Source: Marmoricola sp. URHB0036 (GTDB lineage: Bacteria; Actinomycetota; Actinomycetes; Propionibacteriales; Nocardioidaceae). From it: a DNA stretch of 64,000 nucleotides. This document shows positions 48,443-56,385 of this stretch, piece by piece. The DNA lies in NCBI RefSeq assembly GCF_000426045.1, contig NZ_AUEP01000010.1, positions 124,001 to 188,000 of the forward strand, given 5' to 3'. The first letter of the stretch is position 1; the number at the start of each line of letters is the position of its first letter. The notes beneath the pieces were generated by a model. It was not told the DNA's origin. It did no database searches and was given only the letters and a program-made list of their open reading frames with translations. The position numbers and the translations under genes were made by a program.

Positions 48443-49879
48443 ATGTCCACGTCTGATGTTGGGGCCCCGATCGTCTTCCGCGGCGGCACCGTCGTGACCA
48501 TGGACGATGCCCACACCGTGCTCCCGGGCGGCGACGTGCTCGTCGTGGACGGCTTGATCGCCGCCGTGGGCCAGTCCCTCGACGTGCCCGAGGGCACGCG
48601 TGAGATCGACGCCTCCGACGGCATCGTGATGCCGGGGATGGTCGACACCCATCGACACATGTGGCAGACCGCGATGCGGGGGTACGGCGCCGACTGGACG
48701 CTGACCCAGTACTTCGTCTGGTACTACCTCGAGCACGGCAGCAAGTTCCGTCCCGAGGACGTCCGCGCCGGCAACCTGCTCTCCGCGTGGGACGCGCTCG
48801 AGGCCGGCGTCACCACCACCGTCGACTGGTCGCACGGGCTGCAGACCGTCGAGCACGCCGAGGCTGCCGCCGACGCCCTCGAGGCGGTGCCCGGCAGGTT
48901 CGTGCTGGCCTACGGCAACATCCAGGCCGGTCCCTGGGAGTGGACGGCCGATCCGGACGTGCAGGCGTTCCTCGAGCGCCGGGCCAGGGCGAGCGACCGG
49001 TTCGACGTACAGCTGGCCTTCGACGTGACCGGCGACCCGGCGTTCCCCGAGAAGGCGGCCTTCGAGGTGGCCCGCGAGCTGGGGCTGCCGGTGAGCACCC
49101 ACGCCGGCGTCTGGGGCGCCACCAACGACGACGGCATCCGGCTGATGCACGAGAACGGGTTCGCCACGCCGGAGACGGTCTACGTGCACGCGGCCACGCT
49201 GAGCCCCGACTCCTACTACCGCATCGCCGCGTCGGGAGGCTCGGTCTCGGTGTCGACCGAGTCCGAGCAGAGCGCCGGGCAGGGCTACCCGCCCACCTGG
49301 CAGCTGCGGAAGTACGGCATCCCGGTGTCGATGTCGATGGACACCAGCGTGTGGTGGAGCAGCGACCTGTTCTCCGCGATGCGGTCGACGCTGGGTGCCG
49401 ACCGGTCACGCGAGCACATGGAGGCGCACGCCAAGGGCGACACGGTCACCCACCACCGGCTGCGGGCCGAGCAGGTCGTCGAGTGGGCGACCCGCGGTGG
49501 TGCCGAGGTGCTCGGTCGTTCCGACATCGGCAGTCTCGAGCCCGGCAAGCAGGCCGACGTCGTACTCATCAAGAACGACGCGTCGCCGGTGTCCTTCCCG
49601 ATGCTCAACCCCTACGGGCAGATCGCCTTCCAGGCCCAGCGCGGAGACGTGCACACGGTGCTCGTCGGCGGCACGGTCGTGAAGGAGGACCACCGGCTGG
49701 TCGGGGTCGACCTGGCCGATGTACGCCGCCAGATCGATGCGACCGTCGACCACCTGCGGTCCACGCTCGGTGAGGAGGTCTGGGTGCAGGGCATGAACCC
49801 CGACCTCCCGGACGACGAGCTGTTCGACAACCCCTACCAGTACACCGACTACGCGGCCGACACGACGCCGGGGGAGTGA
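48443..49879 (+). CDS. TRZ/ATZ-family amidohydrolase
   Basis: The product is 478 aa of the TRZ/ATZ/guanine-deaminase-like amidohydrolase group. It has 'VMPGMVDTHRHMWQTAMRGYG' (HxH metal ligands), 'TTVDWSHG' early, a histidine in 'LGLPVSTHAGVW', and aspartate in 'VSMSMDTSVWWSSDLFSAM'. The C-terminal sandwich 'LEPGKQADVVLIKND' is typical. It acts on an N-heterocycle or related hydrolysable ring or amine; the substrate is not known. The ATG at 48443 has GGAGGAGCGCG in front. The IclR gene begins immediately after its stop. Confidence 0.88.
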   Translation: MSTSDVGAPIVFRGGTVVTMDDAHTVLPGGDVLVVDGLIAAVGQSLDVPEGTREIDASDGIVMPGMVDTHRHMWQTAMRGYGADWTLTQYFVWYYLEHGSKFRPEDVRAGNLLSAWDALEAGVTTTVDWSHGLQTVEHAEAAADALEAVPGRFVLAYGNIQAGPWEWTADPDVQAFLERRARASDRFDVQLAFDVTGDPAFPEKAAFEVARELGLPVSTHAGVWGATNDDGIRLMHENGFATPETVYVHAATLSPDSYYRIAASGGSVSVSTESEQSAGQGYPPTWQLRKYGIPVSMSMDTSVWWSSDLFSAMRSTLGADRSREHMEAHAKGDTVTHHRLRAEQVVEWATRGGAEVLGRSDIGSLEPGKQADVVLIKNDASPVSFPMLNPYGQIAFQAQRGDVHTVLVGGTVVKEDHRLVGVDLADVRRQIDATVDHLRSTLGEEVWVQGMNPDLPDDELFDNPYQYTDYAADTTPGE

Positions 49880-49880
49880 G

Positions 49881-50702
49881 GTGGCCGGACGCGGTGCGGG
49901 ACCGGACTTCGTCGAGTCGCTCGCCCGCGGCCTCGACATCCTGGCCTGCTTCGGGACCGACCACCGCACCATGACGCTCACCGAGGTGGCGACGGCTGCC
50001 GACCTGGCCAGGCCGACCGCGCGTCGGCTGCTGCTCACCCTGGAGGAGCTCGGCTACGTCACCTCCTCCGACGGATCGTTTGCCCTCACGCCGAAGGTGC
50101 TCGGTCTCGGGATCGCCTACGTCAGTGGCCTCGGTCTGTGGGACATCGCGCGGCCACACATGGAGCGCCTGGTCGCGCAGACGGGTGAGTCGTCGTCGAT
50201 GGCCCAGCTCGACGGGTCCGACATCGTCTACGTCGCCCGGGTCTCGGTGCCGAAGATCATCGCCCTCCGGGTCGAGATCGGCACCAGGTTCCCGTCGCTG
50301 CAGACCTCCCAGGGCAAGGTGCTGCTCGCCGCCCTGTCCGTCGAGGAGCTGGAGCGGACCCTCGAGCAACCGAGCCGCGCCGGGCTGCCGCGCTACATCG
50401 GCCGCAGCCGGGCTCAGCTCGACGCGGAGCTGGTCGAGGTGCGTGCCCGCGGCTGGGCCCTGGCCGACGAGGAGCTGGCGCCGGGTGTCCGGTCGGTCGC
50501 GGTGCCGGTGCGCGACGGCACCGGCACCGTCCGGGCCGCGATGAACGTGACCGTGCACGCCGCCGAGACCACCACCGAGCACCTGCTGCAGCACCACCTG
50601 CCCCTGCTGATGCGCAGCGCCGGCGACGTCAGTGCCGAGTGGGCCCTCTGGCAGGCCCGGCCGCACGTCGAGGTCGAGCGACCGGCCGAGGGTTCCGGCT
50701 AG
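49881..50702 (+). CDS. IclR-family transcriptional regulator
   Basis: The product is 273 aa, an IclR-type regulator of the PcaR/PobR style. The winged helix includes 'FVESLARGLDILACFG', 'LTEVATAADLARPTARRLLLTLEELGYV' and the wing; the effector-binding domain has 'VYVARVSVPKIIALRVEIGTRFPSLQTSQGKVLLA' and 'ELAPGVRSVAVPVRDGTGTVRAAMNV'. The GTG at 49881 follows the amidohydrolase stop by 1 bp. Such regulators usually control nearby aromatic-degradation genes, here the divergent ligA/ligB operon and its own unit. Confidence 0.92.
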   Translation: MAGRGAGPDFVESLARGLDILACFGTDHRTMTLTEVATAADLARPTARRLLLTLEELGYVTSSDGSFALTPKVLGLGIAYVSGLGLWDIARPHMERLVAQTGESSSMAQLDGSDIVYVARVSVPKIIALRVEIGTRFPSLQTSQGKVLLAALSVEELERTLEQPSRAGLPRYIGRSRAQLDAELVEVRARGWALADEELAPGVRSVAVPVRDGTGTVRAAMNVTVHAAETTTEHLLQHHLPLLMRSAGDVSAEWALWQARPHVEVERPAEGSG

Positions 50703-50808
50703 CGGCTGCTCGGTGCGGCACCGGTCTACCCCGACCAGGGCGCGGGGTATCTGGGCCCTCATCGCTTGCTCCGGAACTTGAAAGGAGCACGTCGATCGAG
50801 GAGGACTC

Positions 50809-51735
50809 ATGCGATTTTCCATCCCATCCTTTGCCGCGGGGGTGTTGGCAACCACCGTCCTGGTGGCAGTACCGGCAACCGCGCTGGTGAGGACCACGGC
50901 TACCGACAGTCACCCGAACACCTACGACGGCACCTCGCCGTCGTTCACGATGAACCCCGTCCAGTTCCGGATCGGGACGAGCATCGACGACGCCGAGGCG
51001 CCGACCGCGACGCTGTGCGAGACCAGCCCCTGGAACACCAACATCCCCCTGCGGCTGAGCTGGTCCGGCAGCGACGCGACCAGCGGTCTCGCGGGGTATG
51101 ACGTGTGGGGTGCCGGCCCCGCGTTCGGCGGCGTGAACAAGGAGGTCGCCGGGACCACGGCCACGTCGTACAACCTGGCCGGCTACAACTACGGCGGCGA
51201 CTGCGGCGAAGGGCCGCTCTGGGACCGCTCGTACTGGGTGGTCTCCACCGACAACCGCGGCAACACCGCGAGCTCGAACGAGGTGCGCCCGGACGTCCAG
51301 GTCTGGCAGGAGACCGGGCGCGACCAGTTCGGCGATCCCGGCATCACCATGGCCCGCACCGGCACCTGGACGGCTTCGAGCTGCACCTGCTTCAACAACG
51401 GCAAGACGCTGTACTCCACGGCTGCCGGTGCTTCGCTGAGCTACACCGTCTCGGCTGACCGGCCGGGACAGACGGTCGCGATCGTGGTCGAGAAGAACGC
51501 CAACCGGGGCACGGCGAACATCAGTGTCGATGGAGGTACGGCGACCGCGGTGAACACCCAGGCCTCCTCGCCCACCCACCGGGTGATCGTGTGGCAGAAG
51601 ACCCTCGGTGTGGGCACCCACACCGTCAAGGTGACCAACGCCGGCACCGCCGGACACTCGCGGGTCGACGTCGACGCGGTGATGCTGACGGTCGGCCAGG
51701 GCAACAGCTCTCCGCCCGAGCCCTCAGGCGACTGA
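50809..51735 (+). CDS. Secreted protein, carbohydrate-binding-like
   Basis: The product is 308 aa with a signal peptide: 'MRFSIPSFAAGVLATTVLVAVPATALV', where cleavage after AxA near residue 25 is plausible. The mature part is rich in Ser, Thr, Gly and Tyr, with pairs of cysteines ('SSCTCFNNGK'). It contains 'LRLSWSGSDATSGLAGYDVW', a fibronectin-like or carbohydrate-binding-like beta repeat, and a second half 'TGTWTASSC' to 'RVDVDAVMLTVGQG' that looks like a lectin/galactose-binding fold. No enzymatic motif is evident. It has an SD 'CGAGGAGGACTC' before the ATG and a strong terminator after it. Confidence 0.8.
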   Translation: MRFSIPSFAAGVLATTVLVAVPATALVRTTATDSHPNTYDGTSPSFTMNPVQFRIGTSIDDAEAPTATLCETSPWNTNIPLRLSWSGSDATSGLAGYDVWGAGPAFGGVNKEVAGTTATSYNLAGYNYGGDCGEGPLWDRSYWVVSTDNRGNTASSNEVRPDVQVWQETGRDQFGDPGITMARTGTWTASSCTCFNNGKTLYSTAAGASLSYTVSADRPGQTVAIVVEKNANRGTANISVDGGTATAVNTQASSPTHRVIVWQKTLGVGTHTVKVTNAGTAGHSRVDVDAVMLTVGQGNSSPPEPSGD

Positions 51736-51741
51736 TCGGCT

Positions 51742-51788
51742 CGAGGAGAACCCCGCCGCGTATCTGAACAGCGGCGGGGTTCTCCTCG
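51742..51788. terminator. Strong hairpin terminator
   Basis: CGAGGAGAACCCCGCCGC (51742-51759) and GCGGCGGGGTTCTCCTCG (51771-51788) form a perfect 18-bp stem with an 11-nt loop just past the stop of the secreted protein gene, followed by TT. It looks like an intrinsic terminator. Confidence 0.88.
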
Positions 51789-51844
51789 TTCACAGGACAC
51801 AATCAGCCGGCAGCAGGCCGACTGGCTCCAGGAAGAAGCCACCG

Positions 51845-52063
51845 ATGGACCTCACCACTTGCCCCGAATGCGGGAACGCTGCCGAGATCGTGTGGCGCGA
51901 CGTCCTCGAGAGCACCGACGGACCGACCGAGCACGCCAAGGTGGTCTGCGTCGACCGACACTGGTTCCTGATGCCCGTCGCCTCGCTCGCCAGCCCGCGG
52001 CTGCCCGCGCGTGGGGGACGTCACGTCTCGACCGACGTGCCTGGACGCGACGCTCCTCGTTGA
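51845..52063 (+). CDS. Small zinc-ribbon protein, copy 1
   Basis: The product is 72 aa. The N-terminal 'MDLTTCPECGNAAEI' has CPxC, and a later 'VVCVDRHWF' supplies another Cys and His, so a small zinc ribbon is likely. About 50 residues are highly similar to the next gene (52071), so this is a tandem duplicate. The C-terminal 17 residues diverge. Function unknown. Confidence 0.72.
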   Translation: MDLTTCPECGNAAEIVWRDVLESTDGPTEHAKVVCVDRHWFLMPVASLASPRLPARGGRHVSTDVPGRDAPR

Positions 52064-52070
52064 TCGCTTC

Positions 52071-52262
52071 GTGGACCTGACGACCTGCCCCCAGTGCGGC
52101 AACGCCGCCGAGATCACGTCGCGCGACGTCCTCGAGAGCACCGACGGCCCCATCGAGCACGCCAAGGTCGTCTGCGTCTCGCAGCACTGGTTCGTGCTGC
52201 CGGTCGCCTCGCTCGCGGCCCCGCTCCGCCACCCGACGAGGCCTCAGACACCAGCGATCTAG
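52071..52262 (+). CDS. Small zinc-ribbon protein, copy 2
   Basis: The product is 63 aa starting from the GTG at 52071 (VDLTTCPQCGN). Most of the first 55 residues match copy 1, including the CPxC motif and the 'VVCVSQHWF' region. It lies 7 bp after copy 1, so both are probably on one transcript. The two differ mainly in the C-terminal tail. An earlier in-frame ATG at 52011 lies inside copy 1 and is unlikely. Confidence 0.7.
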   Translation: MDLTTCPQCGNAAEITSRDVLESTDGPIEHAKVVCVSQHWFVLPVASLAAPLRHPTRPQTPAI

Positions 52263-52330
52263 ACCGGATCGACCATGTCGATCGAGGTGGTGGCCCTGCG
52301 CGCTACTCGGTCGTAGTCTGAGCGCGCAAA

Positions 52331-52410
52331 CGGGGGACAAGCCAGGACCGCAAGGCCTGGACGAGGATTGCAGCCCGTGCTCCTCACGAGGGGCACGGGC
52401 ATATCCCCCG
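52331..52410 (+). ncRNA. Candidate structured RNA with three-way junction
   Basis: CGGGGGA (52331-52337) pairs with TCCCCCG (52404-52410). Inside, CCAGG/CCTGG (52342-52360) closes with a GCAA-type tetraloop, and GCCCGTGC/GCACGGGC (52373-52400) forms a third stem. It is followed by CCACTTTTCT, so it may end as a terminator. The region is intergenic (52263-52535). I do not recognise the class; it does not match the common riboswitch motifs I know. Strand is inferred from the trailing T-run. Confidence 0.4.
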
Positions 52411-52477
52411 CCACTTTTCTGACACTCGGGTCGCGGGCGCCCTCACGTCGTCGGTCCACATCTGAGTGCGACGCACG

Positions 52478-52517
52478 CCGTCCGTGGCCCCTACCCCCCC
52501 GATGGGGCCGCGGACGG
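52478..52517. terminator. GC-rich hairpin with C7 loop, 3' of the lipoprotein gene
   Basis: CCGTCCGTGGCCCC (52478-52491) pairs with GGGGCCGCGGACGG (52504-52517) through 14 bp, with a loop containing seven consecutive C. It lies 19 bp past the stop of the leftward lipoprotein gene and probably terminates it. It also follows the candidate structured RNA on the other strand. Confidence 0.6.
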
Positions 52518-52535
52518 TCCACGTGCGCGTTGACC

Positions 52536-53423
52536 TCAGATCTCCGGCTGCGGTGCCGAGCTCAGCGCGACGTCGAGGTCCTGGGCCACCTCGTCGAGGT
52601 CGAGGGCCCAGGTGTCGTGCGGAGCCACCACGGTCAGGGAGTCCAGCCGCTGGCTGGCCCTGCGGACGGCATCGCGCAAGGTCTGCGCGCGCGCTCCGTC
52701 GGTCTCGCTCGGCGCCGACGACTCCAGCACCGTCAGCCGATCCTCGGCCGCCCCGACCCGGGGCGAACCGACCTCCCACCCGCCGACGACCTGGTCGAGG
52801 GACCTGGACTGCCGCAGCTCGGGCAGCAGCACGTGGGCGAACCACGCCACCTCGTCCTCGGCGCGCTGCAAGTCCTCGCGCCAATGCTTCCCGCGCCGGG
52901 CATGAGCCCACGCGACCGCCGATCCCGCCAGCACGGCGAGCACGAGAGCGGCGAGGACCCACCACACCCACGACGGTGTCTCGCCACCCTCGTCCGGGGA
53001 GGCCGCGGACGTCGTCGAGGTCTCCGGCTCCACCGACGCCGTAGGTGACGGCGGTGCCGTCTCGGTCGCAGTCGCTGTTGCCGTGGCTGTCGCTGTGGCT
53101 GTCGCTGTGGCTGTCGCTGTGGCTGTCGCTGTCTCGGTGGCTGTCGCTGTGGCTGTCTCCGTGGCCGTGACGGGGGTCCTGTCGGGCGGCTCGCTGGTCT
53201 GCTCGGGCTTCGCGTCAGCGGTCTCGGTTTCCCGCGTGCGTTCAGGTCGGGAGGGCCAGGCGTCGCTGGTCGTTCTGGTCGCGGTCGGTGATGGCACGTC
53301 GACGGACCGCGACGGCGAGGGCCTGGGTGTCTCGGCGCTGCCGCCCCCACCTGCGCCTCCGCAGCCCGTGAGCAGGACGGCGAGCACCACGCACACAGCA
53401 GATCGAGTAGCACGGTGTTGCAT
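52536..53423 (-). CDS. Lipoprotein/membrane protein with Thr-Ala repeats
   Basis: The product is 295 aa. The N-terminus is a lipoprotein signal, 'AVCVVLAVLLTGCGG', with the lipobox cysteine in LTGC. A long Ser/Thr/Pro-rich extracellular region contains a block of Thr-Ala dipeptides, and a transmembrane helix ('PSWVWWVLAALVLAVLAGSAVAWA', about residues 150-175) precedes a cytosolic domain 'HWREDLQRAEDEVAWFAHVLLPELRQ' that is helical. The ATG at 53423 (MQHRATRS) is chosen over an upstream one because the signal peptide starts there. Function unknown. Confidence 0.72.
   Translation of the reverse strand: MQHRATRSAVCVVLAVLLTGCGGAGGGGSAETPRPSPSRSVDVPSPTATRTTSDAWPSRPERTRETETADAKPEQTSEPPDRTPVTATETATATATETATATATATATATATATATATATETAPPSPTASVEPETSTTSAASPDEGGETPSWVWWVLAALVLAVLAGSAVAWAHARRGKHWREDLQRAEDEVAWFAHVLLPELRQSRSLDQVVGGWEVGSPRVGAAEDRLTVLESSAPSETDGARAQTLRDAVRRASQRLDSLTVVAPHDTWALDLDEVAQDLDVALSSAPQPEI
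53083..53160 (-). repeat. 12-bp in-frame repeat coding Thr-Ala in the lipoprotein
   Basis: The unit GTGGCTGTCGCT (read on the plus strand) is repeated about six times with small variations, giving an alternating 'TATATATA' stretch in the protein. The 12-bp unit keeps the frame when copy number changes, so length variation could alter the stalk without breaking the gene. Confidence 0.85.
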
Positions 53424-53578
53424 CGCGCTGCCTCCCCGCCGGTCAGATAGGTGGCCCTGTGCGAACACTCAGCGAAGTGCCTCACCCACGCTGCGTTTCG
53501 TCCGCCTTCTCGACGACCTGTGGAGACGCTAGGGAGCGGGCGGCGCATGCGGTTCGCCCGAGAAGGGTGAGTGACCGG

Positions 53579-53651
53579 TGGGCCCCGTGGGACTCGAACC
53601 CACAACCCGCGGATTAAAAGTCCGCTGCTCTGCCAATTGAGCTAGAGGCCC
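53579..53651 (-). tRNA. tRNA-Lys (TTT)
   Basis: The minus strand has acceptor GGGCCTC/GGGGCCC, D-arm TAGCTCAATTGGCAGAGCA, anticodon stem GCGGA/TCCGC around CTTTTAA (anticodon TTT), and T-arm GTGGGTTCGAGTCCCAC, with discriminator A. No CCA is encoded. Confidence 0.97.
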
Positions 53652-53703
53652 GGGCGAACAGGAGACTAGTCGGGTTGAGCGGCGCGGACACGGTCCGGGT
53701 GGC

Positions 53704-56067
53704 CTACTGACGCGCCATGGCGACGCGCAACCGTCCCTCCGGGGAGATGAAGTGGTCGTTGTCGTCCTGGGCCAGATCGATCTGCACCCACGAGATCTTG
53801 CCGGTGAACTTGCTGGTCTCGGCCGAGTAGTCGGGGGTCACGGTCGTGCCGGACTCGTAGCCGATGTCGGTGGTCTCGTCGGCGGAGAAGACCATCGGCT
53901 GGGTCATGCCGATGCGTCCTGAGCCCGCGGAGTCGCCGTCGTAGTACAGGGTTGCCTCGCCGCCCTTGGCGAGCCCGCCTCCGTCGTACGCGAACTCCAT
54001 CCGCACCTGATGGGTTCCTGCGGGCACCGGCGAGGCGGCCTCGACGGGGAACTCGTGGATGCCGAGCACGTTGTAGACGAACTTCGCCCTGCCCGCCTTC
54101 AGGTAGAGGGCCCAGCCGCCGAAACGGCCACCCTGGGCGATGATCACGCCTTCGGCGCCACCCTCCGGGACCTCGATCTCGGCGGTCACCGAGAACGACT
54201 TGTTCTTGATGCTGACCACGCTGTTCTCCGAGAGACGACCCATGCCCGGGAAGAAGAGCTGCGAGGTTCCCCGGATCAGGGTCGGGCGTCCGGCAAGCCC
54301 GGGTTCGAGCCGCTCGGCACCGCGGTCGTCGATCGGCAGCACGTTGTACTTCGTGGCTTCGATGATCCACAGTCTCTGCAACTTGGCCAGCAGGTCCGGA
54401 TGCTCGGCGGACAGGTCGCGCGCCTGGCTGTGGTCGCTCGAACCGTCATAGAGCTCCCAGACATCGTCGTCGAACGGAGGCAGCTGGCCGACCAGGACCC
54501 ACGGGGTGCGGTGCTTGGTCACCGCGCTCCAGCCCTTGTAGTAGAGACCACGGTTGCCGAACATCTCGAAGTACTGCAGGTCGTGCTGCTCCGGTGCGCC
54601 CTCCTCGTTGAAGGTGTAGAGCATGGAGGTGCCCTCCATCGGCGACTGCATCACGCCGTTGACCATGGTCGGCTCGGGCAGCCCGGCCGCCTCCAGCACG
54701 GTGGGTGCCAGGTCGATGACGTGGGTGAACTGCGAACGCAAGCCACCCTTCTCCTCGATGCCGGCCGGCCAGTGCAGGATGGTGCCGTTGCGGGTGCCGC
54801 CCCAGTGAGAGGCCACCTGCTTGGTCCACTGGTACGGCGTGCACATCGCGTGTGCCCAGCCCACCGCGTAGTGGTTGTACGACGTGGGCGATCCGAGCTC
54901 GTCGATCTTGCTGCGCAGGAACTCGGGTGTCTCCAGAGCCGCCATCCCGTTGAAGTTCGCCATCTCGTTGAAGGCGCCGTTCAGGGTTCCTTCGCCGGAG
55001 GCGCCGTTGTCTCCGATGATGTAGTAGACCAGTGAGTTCTCCAGGACACCGAGGTCGTCGATCGCATCGATGACCCGGCCGACGTGGTGGTCGGTGTGTT
55101 CCAGGAACCCGGCGTACACCTCCATCTGGCGAGCGAGCACCGGTTTGAGCTCTGCAGGCATCTCGTCCCACGCCGTGATCTCGTCGTGCCGGACGGTGAG
55201 CTCGGCATCCTCCGGGATCACTCCCAGCTCCTTCTGCCGGGCGAAGGTGCGCTCGCGCAGGACGTCCCAGCCGTCGTCGAACTGTCCGGCGTACTTGTCG
55301 GCCCACTCCTTCGGCACGTGGTGGGGCGCGTGGGTGGCGCCGGGCGCGAAGTAGACGAAGAACGGCTTGTCCGGCATCAACGCCTTCTGCTGGCGGATCC
55401 AGTTGCAGGCGTGGTCGGCCAGGTCCTCGGTGAGGTGGTAGCCCTCCTCGGCCGTCGCCGGCGGCTCGACCGGCGTGGTGCCGTCGTACAGCGCGGGGTC
55501 CCACTGGTTGTTCTCGCCGCCGATGAACCCGTAAAAGGTCTCGAACCCGCCACCCGCGGACGGCCAGGCGTCGAAGGGGCCCATCGGCGAGGACTGCCAG
55601 ACCGGCACCTCGTGGCACTTGCCGAACTGGGCGGTCGAGTACCCGTTGAGCTTGAGGGTCGTGGCCAGCGGCGCTTTGGTGTTCGGCCGCAGCGAGTTGT
55701 TCCCGGGCGCCGAGGTGGCGGTCTCGGTGATGCTGCCCATGCCGACCGAGTGGTGGTTACGGCCGGTCAGGAGGGCCTGGCGGGTCGGGGCGCACAACGC
55801 CGTGGTGTGAAACCGGTTGTAGCGCAAGCCGCCGGCCGCGAGCCGCTCCGCCGTCGGCGTCTGGCACGGTCCCCCGAAGGCGCTCGAGGCACCGAAACCG
55901 ACGTCGTCGAGCACCACCACCAACACGTTGGGCGCGCCCTCCGGCGGAAGCAGCGGCTCGATCGGCGGGTACGACGTGTCGGGGTCCTTCGCGTCGTACG
56001 TCGTCAACCCGGGCGACGGGCGATCCGGGATGGGCAGGATGCTGCGTGCGTGTCGATCAACGCTCAT
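53704..56067 (-). CDS. Arylsulfatase
   Basis: The product is 787 aa, a large type I sulfatase of the AtsA group. The formylglycine motif C-x-P-x-R is 'LCAPTRQALLTGR' (Cys-92). The metal ligands include 'VVLDDVGFG' (Asp-54 and Asp-55) and 'IIGDNGASGEGTLNG', with 'GKCHEVP' and 'HAPHHVPKEW' also near the active site. The C-terminal 200 residues form a beta-sandwich typical of long arylsulfatases. No signal peptide is evident, so it may be cytosolic. The ATG at 56067 is followed by 'MSVDRHARSILPIPDRPSPG'. Confidence 0.92.
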   Translation of the reverse strand: MSVDRHARSILPIPDRPSPGLTTYDAKDPDTSYPPIEPLLPPEGAPNVLVVVLDDVGFGASSAFGGPCQTPTAERLAAGGLRYNRFHTTALCAPTRQALLTGRNHHSVGMGSITETATSAPGNNSLRPNTKAPLATTLKLNGYSTAQFGKCHEVPVWQSSPMGPFDAWPSAGGGFETFYGFIGGENNQWDPALYDGTTPVEPPATAEEGYHLTEDLADHACNWIRQQKALMPDKPFFVYFAPGATHAPHHVPKEWADKYAGQFDDGWDVLRERTFARQKELGVIPEDAELTVRHDEITAWDEMPAELKPVLARQMEVYAGFLEHTDHHVGRVIDAIDDLGVLENSLVYYIIGDNGASGEGTLNGAFNEMANFNGMAALETPEFLRSKIDELGSPTSYNHYAVGWAHAMCTPYQWTKQVASHWGGTRNGTILHWPAGIEEKGGLRSQFTHVIDLAPTVLEAAGLPEPTMVNGVMQSPMEGTSMLYTFNEEGAPEQHDLQYFEMFGNRGLYYKGWSAVTKHRTPWVLVGQLPPFDDDVWELYDGSSDHSQARDLSAEHPDLLAKLQRLWIIEATKYNVLPIDDRGAERLEPGLAGRPTLIRGTSQLFFPGMGRLSENSVVSIKNKSFSVTAEIEVPEGGAEGVIIAQGGRFGGWALYLKAGRAKFVYNVLGIHEFPVEAASPVPAGTHQVRMEFAYDGGGLAKGGEATLYYDGDSAGSGRIGMTQPMVFSADETTDIGYESGTTVTPDYSAETSKFTGKISWVQIDLAQDDNDHFISPEGRLRVAMARQ

Positions 56068-56181
56068 GACGCCGGACCGTACGGAGTCGGGGGAGCTCGC
56101 GACTCGTCAGATTCGGGTGAGCCATCGCTGGCAGCGCGGGGGCAGGATGGATCATCTCCAACGTGCACAGGGGAGTGGAGC

Positions 56182-56367
56182 ATGTCCAAGAATCGTCAGC
56201 GGCACCTGGGCAGGTGGGCGGCCGCGATCGTCGGAGCGCTGGTGGCCCTCAAGGCGTTGATCTTCTGTGTCTCGCGGTTGTTCCGCTTCACCAGACATGA
56301 GGTCGAGACCCGTGGAGGTGACGTGGCGTTCGTGCTCGGTATCGCCGAGCGCCGCCGCAGCCGTTAG
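56182..56367 (+). CDS. Small membrane protein
   Basis: The product is 61 aa with one hydrophobic helix ('AAAIVGALVALKALIFCVSRL', residues 13-33) and a basic start 'MSKNRQRHLGRW'. The rest is hydrophilic, ending 'AERRRSR'. GGGGAGTGGAGC precedes the ATG, giving good support for a real gene despite the size. It starts divergent from the arylsulfatase and ends 18 bp before the stop of the antiporter gene. No function is assigned. Confidence 0.65.
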   Translation: MSKNRQRHLGRWAAAIVGALVALKALIFCVSRLFRFTRHEVETRGGDVAFVLGIAERRRSR

Positions 56368-56385
56368 TCGTCGTCTGGCCGTGAC

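Noticed and set aside
52331-52410. Cyclic-di-GMP (GEMM-I) riboswitch
   Set aside because: There is a tetraloop hairpin after a ..GACAAGCC.. word, similar in outline, but the conserved GCAAAGCC and the 3' GGTAGC...GGGTTACC half are absent. Also no gene follows in the right orientation.
53083-53160. CRISPR-like repeat array
   Set aside because: The 12-bp units are contiguous without spacers and lie in frame in a coding region; this is a coding tandem repeat.
55084-56181. Upstream in-frame extension of the small membrane protein at 56182 over the arylsulfatase gene
   Set aside because: This part is antisense to the arylsulfatase coding sequence, while a good ribosome site lies just before the ATG at 56182.
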